From Norana najaformis (lineage: Eukaryota > Annelida > Clitellata > Crassiclitellata > Hormogastridae), in assembly GCA_964023275.1 (NCBI GenBank), contig OZ029925.1, forward strand, positions 7,104,413-7,168,412: a stretch of 64,000 nt of DNA, given 5' to 3'. The stretch's first letter is position 1. Every line of letters begins with the position of its first letter. This document shows, in pieces, positions 20,843 to 30,871 of the stretch. The translations under genes were made by a program, and so were the position numbers. The notes beneath the pieces were generated by a model that had not been told where the DNA came from, made no database searches, and saw only the letters and a list, made by a program, of their open reading frames with translations.

Positions 20843-21249
20843 AGGGGCGTTGTGCAACTGAGGACGTCGCTTGTTGGAGTCCGCCCATGGAATCCGGCTG
20901 CGGACGACGACGATGTGCTCGTGGTGGACTGACTTGGTGAGAGAGAATTTACATGTCGTTTACTGCCAAGTGTGGCTATTTTGGTTTTGGTTGAGTAAAA
21001 CAAATCGCGTGTGCGGCTGTTTAGTTCTCGTAAAGCCATGTGGCTTACATAAATTGCTTGTTCGCTGCTGTTAGTAATTGTGTATGCCATGTATGTACTA
21101 CCGCTTTAATCGGTGACTGTTTTTGGAGCCGAAGTGTCGGCCATTTTTGTTTAATTTGTGTGCCTTAGAGACTATATGTTTTGTTGCTTGGGTTTGTGCG
21201 AGGTGGGTTCCGAACAGGGGACGTTCGGTCTCTTTGGTGGGAGGAGTGT
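20843..21249 (+). other. 3' untranslated region of the retrotransposon with polypurine tract
   Basis: No env-like ORF is present. GGTGGGAGGAGTG at about 21236-21248 abuts the 3' LTR and is the likely plus-strand primer (polypurine tract). The rest is unremarkable. Confidence 0.65.
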
Positions 21250-22262
21250 TGTAGCGGATTTCCCTCGCCAGGGAGCCCATGGAACTCTACGAGTTCGCCT
21301 CCCCCGCACGGGAACCCATGGAACTCAGCGGGTTCGCCAGGGAGCCCATGGAACTCTACGAGTTCGCCTCCCCCGCACGGGAACCCATGGAGCTCAGCGG
21401 GTTCGCCAGGGAGCCCATGGAACTCTACGAGTTCGCCTCCCCCGCACGGGAACCCATGGAACTCTACGAGTTCGCCTCCTCCCGCACGGGAACTCCACGG
21501 GTTCGCGAGGGAACCCATGGAACTCTACGAGTTCGCCTCCCCCGCACGGGAACCCATGGAACTCTATGAGTTCGCCTCCTCCCGCATGGGAACTCCACGG
21601 GTTCGCGAGGGAACCCATGGAACTCTACGAGTTCGCCTCCTCCCGCACGGGAACCCATGGAACTCTACGAGCTCGCCTTCCCCCGCACGGGAACCCATGG
21701 AGCTCGGCCGGTTCGCCAGAGAACCCATGGAACTCTGTGTTCGCCTTCCCCCGCACGGGAACCCATGGAACTCTACGAGCTCGCCTTCCCCCCGCACGGG
21801 AACCCATGGAGCTCGGCCGGTTCGCCAGAGAACCCATGGAACTCTACGAGTTCGCCTTCCCCCGCACGGGAACCCTATGCGAACTTGCCGCCTATATAAA
21901 GGGCTGCAGCGAACACACACACTCGGACACTTGCGCTGCAGAGAGGTACACGACGTACGGAGACAGACACACACTCTTGCTGCGGGTGTTGTTGCTGTGA
22001 GAGTTGTTGCGGTTGAATTGTTGTTGTAAGGGCACAGAAGTTTAGAGTAAGAACTGTTTTAACTAGATGCTGTAGATTCGAGTCTTTTGCGAGTAATAAA
22101 AGGGCTATAGCTGATCAATCGACTTGGCGTTCGGTTCCTTGAAGACCCCAAGGGCTTATCTCGCGGACTGGCCGTAAATAGGCGCTGGGAGAGAGAGCCT
22201 TCGGGTAGAGTGGTAGAACTCCAGCACCTTGACAGGGGATTCGGCACCCCAGGTTTGTCACA
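21250..22262 (+). repeat. 3' LTR
   Basis: Same length and sequence as the 5' LTR except for C at 22259 (T at 15976), so it ends TTTGTCACA. TATATAAA is at 21893-21900 and AATAAA at 22095-22100. Transcripts of the element would be processed at the latter. Confidence 0.95.
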
Positions 22263-22340
22263 GTATGTATGTATGTATGTATGTATGTATGTATGTATGT
22301 ATGTATGTATGTGTGTATATGTGTATGTGTGCGTGCGTGC
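22263..22340. repeat. (GTAT)n/(GT)n microsatellite interrupted by the LTR element
   Basis: About 12 GTAT copies then GTGTGTATAT and GTGCGTGC variants. The other half of the same array is at 14940-14966, so the element landed inside it. The first four bases serve as the right-hand target-site duplication. Confidence 0.9.
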
Positions 22341-22726
22341 GTGTGTCCTTCTATCCGTCACAAGAGGGTCTGAATCCTCTTGTTTGCACTTGGGCTACTG
22401 TATTAAATTCCTATAATAGCTCGGAATTTTACACTGTCATAGACAGTCCAACAGTTTTGGTTTCACATCCTCCTGTATGCAAAACTGACCTTTGAACTGA
22501 ACTAACTTGCCCGTACACATCGCAACAAGATGGATGGCTTAGGCTCTAAGCTACAACACTAAACGCCAGAAGTATTTAGCCTATGTGGATATTCTAGCAC
22601 TGTCATAGGCCTCATCTCAGCTGCTGCTGCTGCTGCTGCTGCCGCCGCCTGTTGCTCAACGTTGTGCAAGACTCCGGTGTAGGTTCAAGTCGTCTATCCT
22701 ATCGTTTAGAGAAGGTGAATTCGGCG

Positions 22727-22769
22727 ATGAACATCAACAACAACAATTCAATGAAGAACTACAAGTCGG
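22727..22769 (+). CDS. possible upstream first exon of the tetherin-like gene
   Basis: ATG followed by 13 Asn/Lys-rich codons and one base, then a donor GGGTAATC. The frame left over (one base) fits the exon that starts at 26321 (AC GAA ATG GCC...), so it could extend the product of 26326-27596 by 16 residues. It resembles the Asn/Lys-rich first exon of unit B in style. The intron would be about 3.5 kb. No other evidence. Confidence 0.25.
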
Positions 22770-23044
22770 GTAATCAAATGTGTTATCTCTAGACTTCGTT
22801 TTTGCTTGCGATGATTCTTAATTGCTGTGGTACAGGAATACGGATGCCTCGCCACACGCATAGGACTAGGTTACAGCTAGAATGTTGTAGGGCCTAGACT
22901 GTGTCTTACGTTGAAGCATATTTGAGGTCATTGCATATAGGCTTAGCTGGGAATGAAATATTGAATATGCAGAGAGGAAAATGTGAGAAATATCCCATGT
23001 GCATGAACGGAAACTGAATAAGGTTATTGCTAATGGAAAGTACA

Positions 23045-23545
23045 ATGTTTTACACATAAATGTAAATGTACAGGTTTTTCTACAGTGACTGTAGCCTCGA
23101 CCCTCCTCATTTTGCAATCGTAATCGTAATCGTAATCTCAAGATTTCTACAGCGCCCAACGAAAGCCGCGCCGCGGGGACCAGCTTATTCGCAGGCGCTC
23201 AGTCAAAACAAAATCGATAGGCAAAAGGGTTCGGTTCCGGGTCAAGCTCCAAAAGTCAGGCAGAGAGAGACAGCGTGGCAGCTACGGTGGGTGATGTTTC
23301 GGGCTGGAGAGCAGAGGCAGATAAGAGAAAGAAGGGGTGTGAACTTATGAATTTATCGAGCGAGATCCTTCACCCCCGCTGCCCGTTTGAATGAGCGCCA
23401 CTCCATTTAAGGTCCCCGTGTGCAAAACCGTGCAAGCCCGATATTCAAATCTCTGAAATATGAGCGCGATCGGTATGCGAACCAGCGTTCTCACGCACAG
23501 AGGCGCCTTGACGTACGCTTTAACCAACGTAGCCAACCAGGCCAA
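23045..23545 (-). mobile_element. SINE family 1 copy split by a SINE family 2 copy
   Basis: On the minus strand the head at 23545-23470 looks like a tRNA: GGCTACGTTGGTTAAAGCG fits a pol III A box and GGTTCGCATACC fits a B box. The body follows (CTCATATTTCAGAGATTTG, GGGGACCTTAAATGG). The tail half continues only at 23045-23105. Between them, 23112-23340 is a family 2 element, so family 2 inserted into family 1. Confidence 0.6.
23112..23340 (-). mobile_element. SINE family 2 copy with (ATTACG)n tail
   Basis: Fullest copy of this family. On the minus strand it ends GGGCGCTGTAGAAATCTTG followed by three ATTACG copies. GCCGCGCCGCGGGGACCAGC is shared with 13118-13205. I see no clear tRNA-like head, so the class (SINE or short LINE 3' end) is uncertain. 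Confidence 0.55.
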
Positions 23546-23779
23546 TGCAGTAGCTCAATTTCTTACAAGCCTAGGTCAGACTTCGTCGATGATGTAAATT
23601 GTGGCCTGGTGTTAAAAGTTTCACCGTAATCTGACAATTCTTGTCCTAAAGAAGGGCTTATCGTTAACGCCTCTTGAAAAGCTCATCTTGCTGTAAACTT
23701 CAACTTAACATTAACTTCCTCGATGTAGAGAGATGTTGCAGTAACTCTTTCTTGTGTAAATTAAAGCTAAACATCAGCT

Positions 23780-24480
23780 TCTTTTGTAGACAAGCAGATC
23801 TTAACATAAACTCGGTTTAAATTAAAGAAAATGGCGTACAACATTAATTCATTTTAACATCAAAAAAGCTTTAAAATTAACTCCTTTTAGTGCAAAGCAA
23901 AGCTTAACATAAACTCATTTTTATATCAAGAAAGCTTAACATTAACTCCTTTGTAATATAAAACAAGGCTTAACATTAACTCCTCTTAATGTAAAGTAAA
24001 GCTTAACATTAACTCATTTTGATATAAAGAAAGCTTAACAATAACTCCTTTGTAATATAAAGCAAGGCTTAACATTAACTCATTTTGATATCAAAAAGCT
24101 TAACATTAACCCCTCTTAGTGCAAAGCTAAGCTTAACATAAACTCATTTTGATATAAAGGAAGCTTAACAATAACTCCTTTGTAATATAAAGCAAGGCTT
24201 AACATTAACTCATTTTGATATCAAAAAAGCTTAACATTAACCCCTCTTAGTGCAAAGCTAAGCTTAACATAAACTCATTTTGATATCAAGAAAGCTTAAC
24301 ATTAACTCCTTTGTAATATAAAGCAAGGCTTAACATTAACTCCTCTTAACGTAAAGTAAAGCTTAACATTAACTCATTTTGATATAAAGAAAGCTTAACA
24401 TGAACTCATTTTAATATAAAGCAAGGCTTAACAATAACTCTTCTTAATGTAAAGAAGGCGTAACATTAACTCCTTTTGAT
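23780..24480. repeat. AT-rich tandem satellite with higher-order structure
   Basis: About 20 units of 32-35 bp, each containing CTTAACATTAACTC or CTTAACATAAACTC and often AAGCTT. Variants alternate (CATTTTGATATCA, CCTTTGTAATATA, CCTCTTAATGTAAAG). A block of about 130 bp is itself repeated (24081 and 24211 start the same way), so there is a higher-order period. Non-coding. Confidence 0.85.
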
Positions 24481-24679
24481 CTTAAACTTGACCGAGAGCC
24501 CCCGAATTAACTGGTTCTGCGACTGAGCTCCGTAGGTTATTTACGAACAGAGTTGGCCATAAAAATTAGACGGATACAGACGACGGATGTTGGCATATGC
24601 AGAACAGGGCAGATTTTTGGGACCACTTCGTCAACTTATGGTGTGTTGTCATGCATTCTAACATTTTGCTGGACATCTA

Positions 24680-24885
24680 GCACCGATTCGATAGTGGTTT
24701 TATTTCAGAGATTTTAATCTCGGGCTAGCACAGTCCGTAAACGGGGACTTTAGTTAAATGGCGTGGCGCCCATTCAAACGCGCAGCGGTGGTGAAAGATC
24801 TCACCCGATCATTTCATTGAAAAATCAGCAGGGTCGAGGCCATGCGGTCGCTGTAGGAAAACACGTACATTTACATTTAGGTGCT
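24680..24885 (+). mobile_element. SINE family 1 copy, + orientation
   Basis: TTATTTCAGAGATTTTAATC, GGGGACTTTAGTTAAATGG, GGTGGTGAAAGATCTCACCC, GGTCGAGGCCATGCGGTCGC, then ACATTTACATTTA at the end. The tRNA-like head is degraded. Confidence 0.65.
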
Positions 24886-24983
24886 AATGTCTATACAGTT
24901 ATTATGTTTACCCAAGGTAGGCTACATGTAATCCCTCTGCAATAAGAAATTACGCTATAGTAGCTTTTTGGGTATATCAGGCT

Positions 24984-25096
24984 TGTTGTTGTTATTATTA
25001 TTGTTATTCTGTTATTATTGTTATTGTTATTATTATTGTTGTTGTTGTTATTATTATTATTATTATTATTGTTGTTGTTGTTGTTGTTGTATTATC
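24984..25096. repeat. (GTT/ATT)n microsatellite
   Basis: Continuous run of GTT and ATT trinucleotides, with no coding meaning. The stretch 25100-25700 beyond it holds nothing I can support. Confidence 0.9.
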
Positions 25097-25724
25097 GCTG
25101 TTGACTCGGCTTTGCTCATTTCCCTGATAAAAGCAGTTTTAACTGCAGGTTATAGTTGGAGACCTTGCATAACGTGAAAGCCGACTTAAACTGCGCACAA
25201 AGGAAAACGACTTCAAAACCAGGGACCCCTCCCTATTAAGGCTAAGCTCTAGCTGGCGTGTACACTTAGACCAATAACTGGAAACTTGATCCGGTTTGTT
25301 ACAGGATGTGAATGTTCTAACGATTATGCCTGCGCATAGCCTGTCGTACCCTCTGAGTCATAGTCATCTAACTGCAAACAAAGAGTGAACGACATATGAA
25401 GTCGGTCCAGTTTGATTTATAGATCAATGATCACAATGTCACTGATCACACAATCCATTAGATCCATTAGATCCTACACAAAAGCTCACTTTGAGATGAA
25501 GTACGAATGGCAGTTTCAATTATTGGAGTTTAAATCACTGCTACTGGTGCTGCTGCTGCTGCTGAGGATGATGAAGATGTCGACAACGATGATCTGTTTA
25601 TTTATTTATTTCAAGCACTTATTACGCGTGCAAAGCCAAATAGTCTGAATCTGAGGCGCGAGATGGAGTCGTGCAAACGCCATGGTAAAAATAGTGAGTG
25701 AGTCTTGACAAGTGATTTAAATGA

Positions 25725-25896
25725 TGGTGGTGGTGGTGGTGGTGGTGGTGGTGGTGGTGGTGGTGGTGGTGGTGGTGGTGGTGGTGGTGGTGGTGGTGGT
25801 GGTGGTGGTGGTGGTGGTGGTGGTGGTGGTGGTGGTGGTGGTGGTGGTGGTGGTGGTGGTGGTGGTGGTGGTGGTGGTGGTGGTGGTGGTGGTGGT
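25725..25896. repeat. uninterrupted (GGT)n, about 57 copies
   Basis: About 172 bp of perfect GGT with no interruption that I can see. All three + frames and the minus Pro frame are open but meaningless. Such a G-rich strand could form G-quadruplex structure. The long perfect run may be collapsed or expanded in the assembly. Confidence 0.97.
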
Positions 25897-26325
25897 GAAT
25901 TATAAAGATAACCGTACCTTAGCATTGTCGTTCAACATTTCTCGCCGCCGCGTAAGCTAATCACACTTACATGTAATAATTAGAACCGAATCTGTCTGCA
26001 TCTTGAGAATTCTTAAAGTCGCAAAAGAAGGTCAAATCCTTTGAGTTTGCTCCGAAAAGAAGGAGAACAGTTGTTTCCAACTTTACAACCTTTGAAATTG
26101 CTGCTGCAGTCATTCATTCGTTAGTTGGTTGATTGATTGGTTGATTGATTGATTTTTCATTCATTCAGTCATTCAAAAAGTCAACTACAAATTTCTTCAT
26201 TCAGTTGATGAATAGGCTTATCTGCCCTCAGTAAGGAAATAATACACCGTCATTGCACCAGTTTTCCAGTGTAGGCCTACTTAGGTAGTTAGTTATTCGT
26301 GTTCTGTTTAATGCTTTTAGACGAA

Positions 26326-27596
26326 ATGGCCGACGAAGACCTGACCACTGAGGCTTTCATGGCTACGACACAGAACAATCACAACGCAAGTAAGATGCTG
26401 CACGAATTTGTTACCTGTAAACTCTAAAACCTAACAGTTAGGCCAACTCCATCTAGGCTGTGTAGCCCTAGTTTATCGGCACACGTATTGTACTAGCGTG
26501 ACCTACATCTGAGCTGCAATATGCGTTTTCAAATGTGGATAAAAAAGAGTATGTAGATATTACTATTGGGTGGGTGTTGTTCAGCTATACTGATCTGTAG
26601 GAACAAATCTAGCTCTTACTCTAGGTTGGATCACGCAGGTCTACATATGTGGGTATATGTCTGAGTATTTATATAGCGCATCTTATTTGCATCTCAAAAA
26701 TGCTGCAGCTTGACTATCAGACGGTTCTAAAAATTTGCTGCTGAAGCTTAGAACAGTCATAACTTTCGGTTAGTCGTCTGCCTTTTTGATGTTGAATGCA
26801 AAAGGGAGAAAAGAAGAATTGCCCTGTCTTCTGCATTATAGTATTTGTCTCTGTTTTCATAGGACAGCTGAACAACGGACAGATCAGGCGTGACAGTTCA
26901 ACGCTGAAGTCTCTCTTCTCCGGGTCAAAACGAAAGGGCATCGCATACGTGGTCGGGGGCTTTGTTTTGTTGGCCGGCATTGTAGCCATCTGTGCATCGT
27001 TTGCCATGCTTGGCGTGTTAAGCAATCAGCGCATGCAAATTAGAAATCTACAGAGCGAACTACAGGCACTGAAGGAAGAAAACATTGCCTGCAAGAACGA
27101 GACAACGTCGCTCATCTTCCAACTAACCACCTGTGAGAAAGAACTTCAGAGCAAGGAGCACCAGCTCGAGATCAACTCGGCGCAGTGCGAGCGAGAGAAG
27201 GCAAACATTACCGCCCAGCTGAAGGCTGAGATCCGAGAAAGCGAACACGAAAGAGAAATTGTGCAGGAGAAACTCAACGCTTGCCAACTCGGCAAACAGG
27301 AGCTGTCGCAAAGGCTTGAAACTCAAACGCGAAACGCCGAAGATGAAAAGAAGACACTGGGAGATCGATTGGAGCAGTGTCGACGAGAGCAGAGAGAATT
27401 GTCGCAGGGACGAGAAGAGGAGATCAAGCGACAGGTCGCAGAAAGGGTGGCCGCTCAATCATCGTGGGCCGTGAATCGTGAACCCTGTTTGTCGGACCCG
27501 CAATCCAGGCACAACGGTGCAAGACGTCTGGAGTCGCTTCAGGCAATTCTCATGTTGTCATCGATGTTTCTGTTCAAAGTTCTCGTTGTCGTGTGA
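26326..27596 (+). CDS. type II coiled-coil membrane protein with GPI-type tail (tetherin/PLVAP-like layout)
   Basis: Exons are 26326-26389 (in an exon from 26321, donor GTAAGA) and 26863-27596 (acceptor TTTTCATAG); phase 1 joins give 265 residues. Residues 1-46 are cytosolic with a basic end (SGSKRK) and 48-72 are one membrane span (YVVGGFVLLAGIVAICASF). Residues 75-225 are a long coiled coil with Cys at 98, 112, 130, 162, 194 and 230; the spacing 130-162-194 is exactly 32. Sequons are N100-E-T and N136-I-T. The C-terminus fits a GPI signal: small residues at N239-G240-A241, a short polar spacer, then hydrophobic 249-265 to the stop. Known proteins with this two-anchor plan are tetherin/BST-2, which holds budding enveloped virus at the cell surface; PLVAP shares the type II coiled-coil part without the GPI anchor. 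Whether this is homology or convergence cannot be told from one sequence. Function is not shown. Confidence 0.8.
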
Positions 27597-29050
27597 ACTA
27601 AAAACTTGCTACAGTAAACTGTTCTTCAGGAACTGGTGCTAAACTGTGTGTGGTGTACAGTTTGAACAGTTGGTGTAAAGACTGTGTGCCAAGTGCTTCC
27701 AGAAAGCTTAAATGAATCGTCAGAATATCCCAGACGCTACTTTAGTTTGCCCCAATGTGCCACTGGGGAAACTTGACTAGGTGTGTGGGTCCAAAGAAAT
27801 AAGGCTGTCAGATAAATACTTCACATGCTCCCGAAGACTATCACTAGGTTCCTATAAGAGGTGCTGCCCTCCGAACCCTGGCGATAGAAGACAACAATTT
27901 TCAAGCGTTCATCGAAGGTGCGTTTAGCGCCCGCCGTCCCAACATGGCAAAAGGAGAGGAGGCCATTCCATGCAGCTATTGTAGCCCAACCACTGAAAAA
28001 AAAGACATTGTATTGTCTAGTGCATATGCTGGCCCATTAGAAAAGCAAGATTTCAAAGTATTACAAATGACGTTATCTACTATGAACTGGTCAGTGCGTT
28101 CCATGAATGGACACTATATTGACCATTGCTAGGCTTAGCTACCTAGAGTCCATGTATGTTGTTGCCTCAAACTGTAAAATAAAATCATCGCAATTGACTA
28201 TGGTGTGGTGCCTCGACGTGTGAACGCGTCACACACACATACACACACACACACACACACACATCCATGCAAGCAAGAAACAGTTGAAGCGCATTGTTCA
28301 TCATACATTTGCTGCAGCTGCGGGATAACTAAAGGTTTAAAACGTAATTTGAGAAGTTTAGTAAGTTATCCCGTCGTTGGTTTACTAGACGGTCGTGTTA
28401 CAGTTGATAGGCTAGGTAAGCTATCGGCCTATAGGCTTTTTGTGCTTATATCTCTCCGTTAAACTGTCATGTTTTTAAAAACTGTTCAAGCTTGGTGCAG
28501 ATATTACTTTTTCTAGTACCCAGTTCCAGTGCTCTACAATCCTCTGTCTGAAGGAGAATTTTCTAATGTCCAATGTCACCCTCTTAAGATAAAGATATAT
28601 ATATATATAACTTTTAATTTAAATACATGACATCATTTTGCAAATATATATATAAATTTATATATATATAACTTATATATATGACATCGTTTTGTAAATA
28701 GCAGAGCCTATACTTCGTACTTTATCTGTCTCCTTTACATTTAGCCTGAGGAGCATTCTACCGGTCTTACGAATTGGCCTAGTCAGGTGAGCGTAGTGTG
28801 ATGTAGGTCTATCTGATGGTATGTAGCGTAGGCCTAAATCTCCGGAATATTTTGCATGTGCGTCTATCAGACGCAAATAAAGGATACTTAGGCCTACTTA
28901 CAGTAGGCCTATATGATCGTGCGTTGTATGTCTTCTAGTCTTTTTGGCCTCATTGACCTCATCGATTGGTTCTGTCCAAAGATTTATGATTTAGGAAAAC
29001 GGTTTTGCTTGAAAGCAGATATCGATGGATGCTTTGTGCGTTACCCAACA
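27597..29050. other. 3' flank of the tetherin-like gene and spacer
   Basis: No further gene is supported. A possible AATAAA lies at 28178-28183. Bases 27877-27922 repeat a stretch also found at 29129-29175 (CGATAGAAGACAACAATTTTC). A (CA)n run lies at 28232-28262 and TATATA runs at 28595-28685 flank two copies of a GACATC-TTTTG-AAAT motif. Confidence 0.5.
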
Positions 29051-29059
29051 CCCCAGTCT

Positions 29060-29176
29060 GTTCGGTTAGCGCGCTGGGTCCGTAATCGAAAAGCTGCGGG
29101 TTCGCGTCTGCTGAGAGGATTCAATGCAACGACCCTGGCGATAGAAGACAACAATTTTCAAGCGTTCATCGAAGGT
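29060..29176 (+). mobile_element. tRNA-like SINE head
   Basis: GGTTAGCGCGCTGGGTCC looks like a tRNA D-arm with A box and GCGGGTTCGCGTCTGC like a T-arm with B box, about 35 bp apart. The anticodon stem between them does not pair well, so this is a tRNA-derived repeat rather than a working tRNA gene. The following 47 bp recur at 27877. The open frame 28913-29302 over it is not supported as a gene. Confidence 0.5.
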
Positions 29177-29329
29177 ATTTGCGCAGACGTGTGTCATCAA
29201 GCAGTAAACTTTGGTGCCGTCGCAAGCTGGAAAGTAAACAGAAAGTACTCCGATACATTGGCCCCGTATCCAGAACCATGGGATTCGTTCATTTTTGGCT
29301 GAAAAACGCCTACTCTATAAAAAATTGTA

Positions 29330-29506
29330 AATTGTACACGTTTTTCTATAGCGGCCATATGGCCTCCACCCGCGCACGGGTGAGATCCTTCACCACCGCT
29401 ACACGCCATTTAAGGTCCCCGTGCACGGACCGTACTAGCCCGAGATTCAAATCTCTGAAATAAGCCACGACCGGGACGCGAACCTGGGATCCTCACGCAC
29501 CGAGGC
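29330..29506 (-). mobile_element. SINE family 1 copy
   Basis: On the minus strand: GAGGATCCCAGGTTCGCGTC (B-box-like), TTATTTCAGAGATTTGAATC, GGGGACCTTAAATGGCGTG, GGTGGTGAAGGATCTCACCC, GGAGGCCATATGGCCGCTAT, AGAAAAACGTGTACA. This is a clear reference copy for the family in this window. Confidence 0.7.
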
Positions 29507-30372
29507 TTCCACTAATGACATTAGAGCTTTGTTCACTTTAGGCCTACTTGTGCATTACGATAGAGGCGCTATAGAAGTTTCTAAAATAGGTTATACTGAA
29601 TTAGCCTAGTCCCTAATCTGCCTAAAATCGACAGTTGCGTATAATCACTTCTTTAATAGCTGTACTGGTAACGTAAATGTCTAGTCATCATCGTCTATGG
29701 CCTGCCCCGCTCCGGATCGTTGTCGTTTCCACAACTAGCTATCAGCCGTCTCTATTCTGAGCAGAACGTAAAGTCTACACACACTTCTGGCAACCTGTCT
29801 CACTGTCGGCACTGTTGTGACATTATGCTACCCAGCCCGTGCATAGGCCGAAATTCAGCGGGTGTAGTGCTTGTCAGAAAAACTATGCTCCATAGAAATG
29901 CTCTGTAGAAATACTTCGTTTGCTTAATATGGGCCTACGTAGGCTTAAGCCGACGCAGCTGACATTATCTTAAAACTACGTGACATTGTAAAGCCTATTG
30001 CGGTAGGACCTAGATCAAAACCAATGTCAAGTGATATTTAATGTTAGTCGTCACACAAAAGTGGACCAGTCTATCGATGGTCCTTAATCAACTCAAACAG
30101 CAAAGTTGGTGGGTGAGTTTTGGTGACCGGTTGAAGTTTTTCCACTGAGGGCGGAGATTTGTTGAGAAATAGGCCCACATACGATAAGGGTAATTTTCCT
30201 AGCCATCCGTGTTGAGGCTATGCCGAACAATTAAATTTTGCGTATCATTTTTAAATTGTCATTGTAGCTTTTAGGTTTGCTACCTATCTTCTTAATAATT
30301 AGGCATACTGTAGCATGCACACTATCGTGCTCCACTGTAGACCTATCCAGGTACCACGACCAGCTAAATTAA

Positions 30373-30410
30373 GATCGTAATCGTAATCGTAAACTCAAGA
30401 TTTCTTGAGA
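30373..30410 (-). mobile_element. SINE family 2 tail remnant
   Basis: ATCGTAATCGTAATCGTAAAC followed by CTCAAGATTTC, as at the tail of the copies at 13118 and 23112. Confidence 0.4.
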
Positions 30411-30871
30411 TGCTCGCGTAGGCCAAAAAGATAGGCCGAATTAAGCTCGAAGCTAGAACTCACAAAACGAGGGTCCATCATCTCACCTCCAAATTAACAA
30501 ACTTAAAACGCTGACTCCATAGCCCTAAATTCGTTTTATATATGTAACTTATAAGCTTAGGCCTAATTTTCTCCAAATTGCACGTAGGCCTATAAAACTG
30601 CTGAAAGTCAAAACATTGTGGCACAATACACACATCACATCACCTAGGCGTAAATTTATTACAACCGCTTCATAAATTAACCGTGTTATTTGTGAGACTG
30701 TAACCATTATGGTTGATTACGGATTTTCAAAATAAATAGTTGGTGAAAGCAGGCCGGCAGTGAGACAGGTTGCCAAAAGTTCGTGAAGACTTGTACGTTC
30801 TTCGCTGTCCGACCAGTAAACTTTTCGACCTTGAGTCTACAATGACAACCGCCTCTCAAGCATCCGCCGTT

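Larger units (their letters stand above)
14967..22262 (+). mobile_element. complete Ty3/gypsy-type LTR retrotransposon
   Basis: A 7296-bp element: LTR 14967-15979, primer-binding site from 15982, one gag-pol ORF 16037-20842, purine-rich tract just before the 3' LTR, LTR 21250-22262. The domain order protease, reverse transcriptase, RNase H, integrase is that of Metaviridae (Ty3/gypsy). No envelope-like ORF lies between 20843 and 21249. Flanks show GTAT on both sides, in a GTAT microsatellite. Both LTRs are 1013 bp; the one difference I found is T at 15976 against C at 22259. The intact ORF and near-identical LTRs indicate a recent insertion that may still be competent. Confidence 0.95.

Noticed and set aside
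20843..21249. Envelope gene in the LTR element
   Set aside because: Only about 400 bp and no signal peptide or membrane ORF, so the element is a retrotransposon without env.
25611..25960. Poly-Pro, poly-Gly and poly-Val ORFs
   Set aside because: Pure translation of the (GGT)n microsatellite.
29060..29110. Functional tRNA gene
   Set aside because: The anticodon arm does not pair and no acceptor stem closes. Better read as a SINE head.
28913..29302. 129-codon ORF as a gene
   Set aside because: It covers a tRNA-like SINE head and a repeated 47-bp segment, with no splice or start support.
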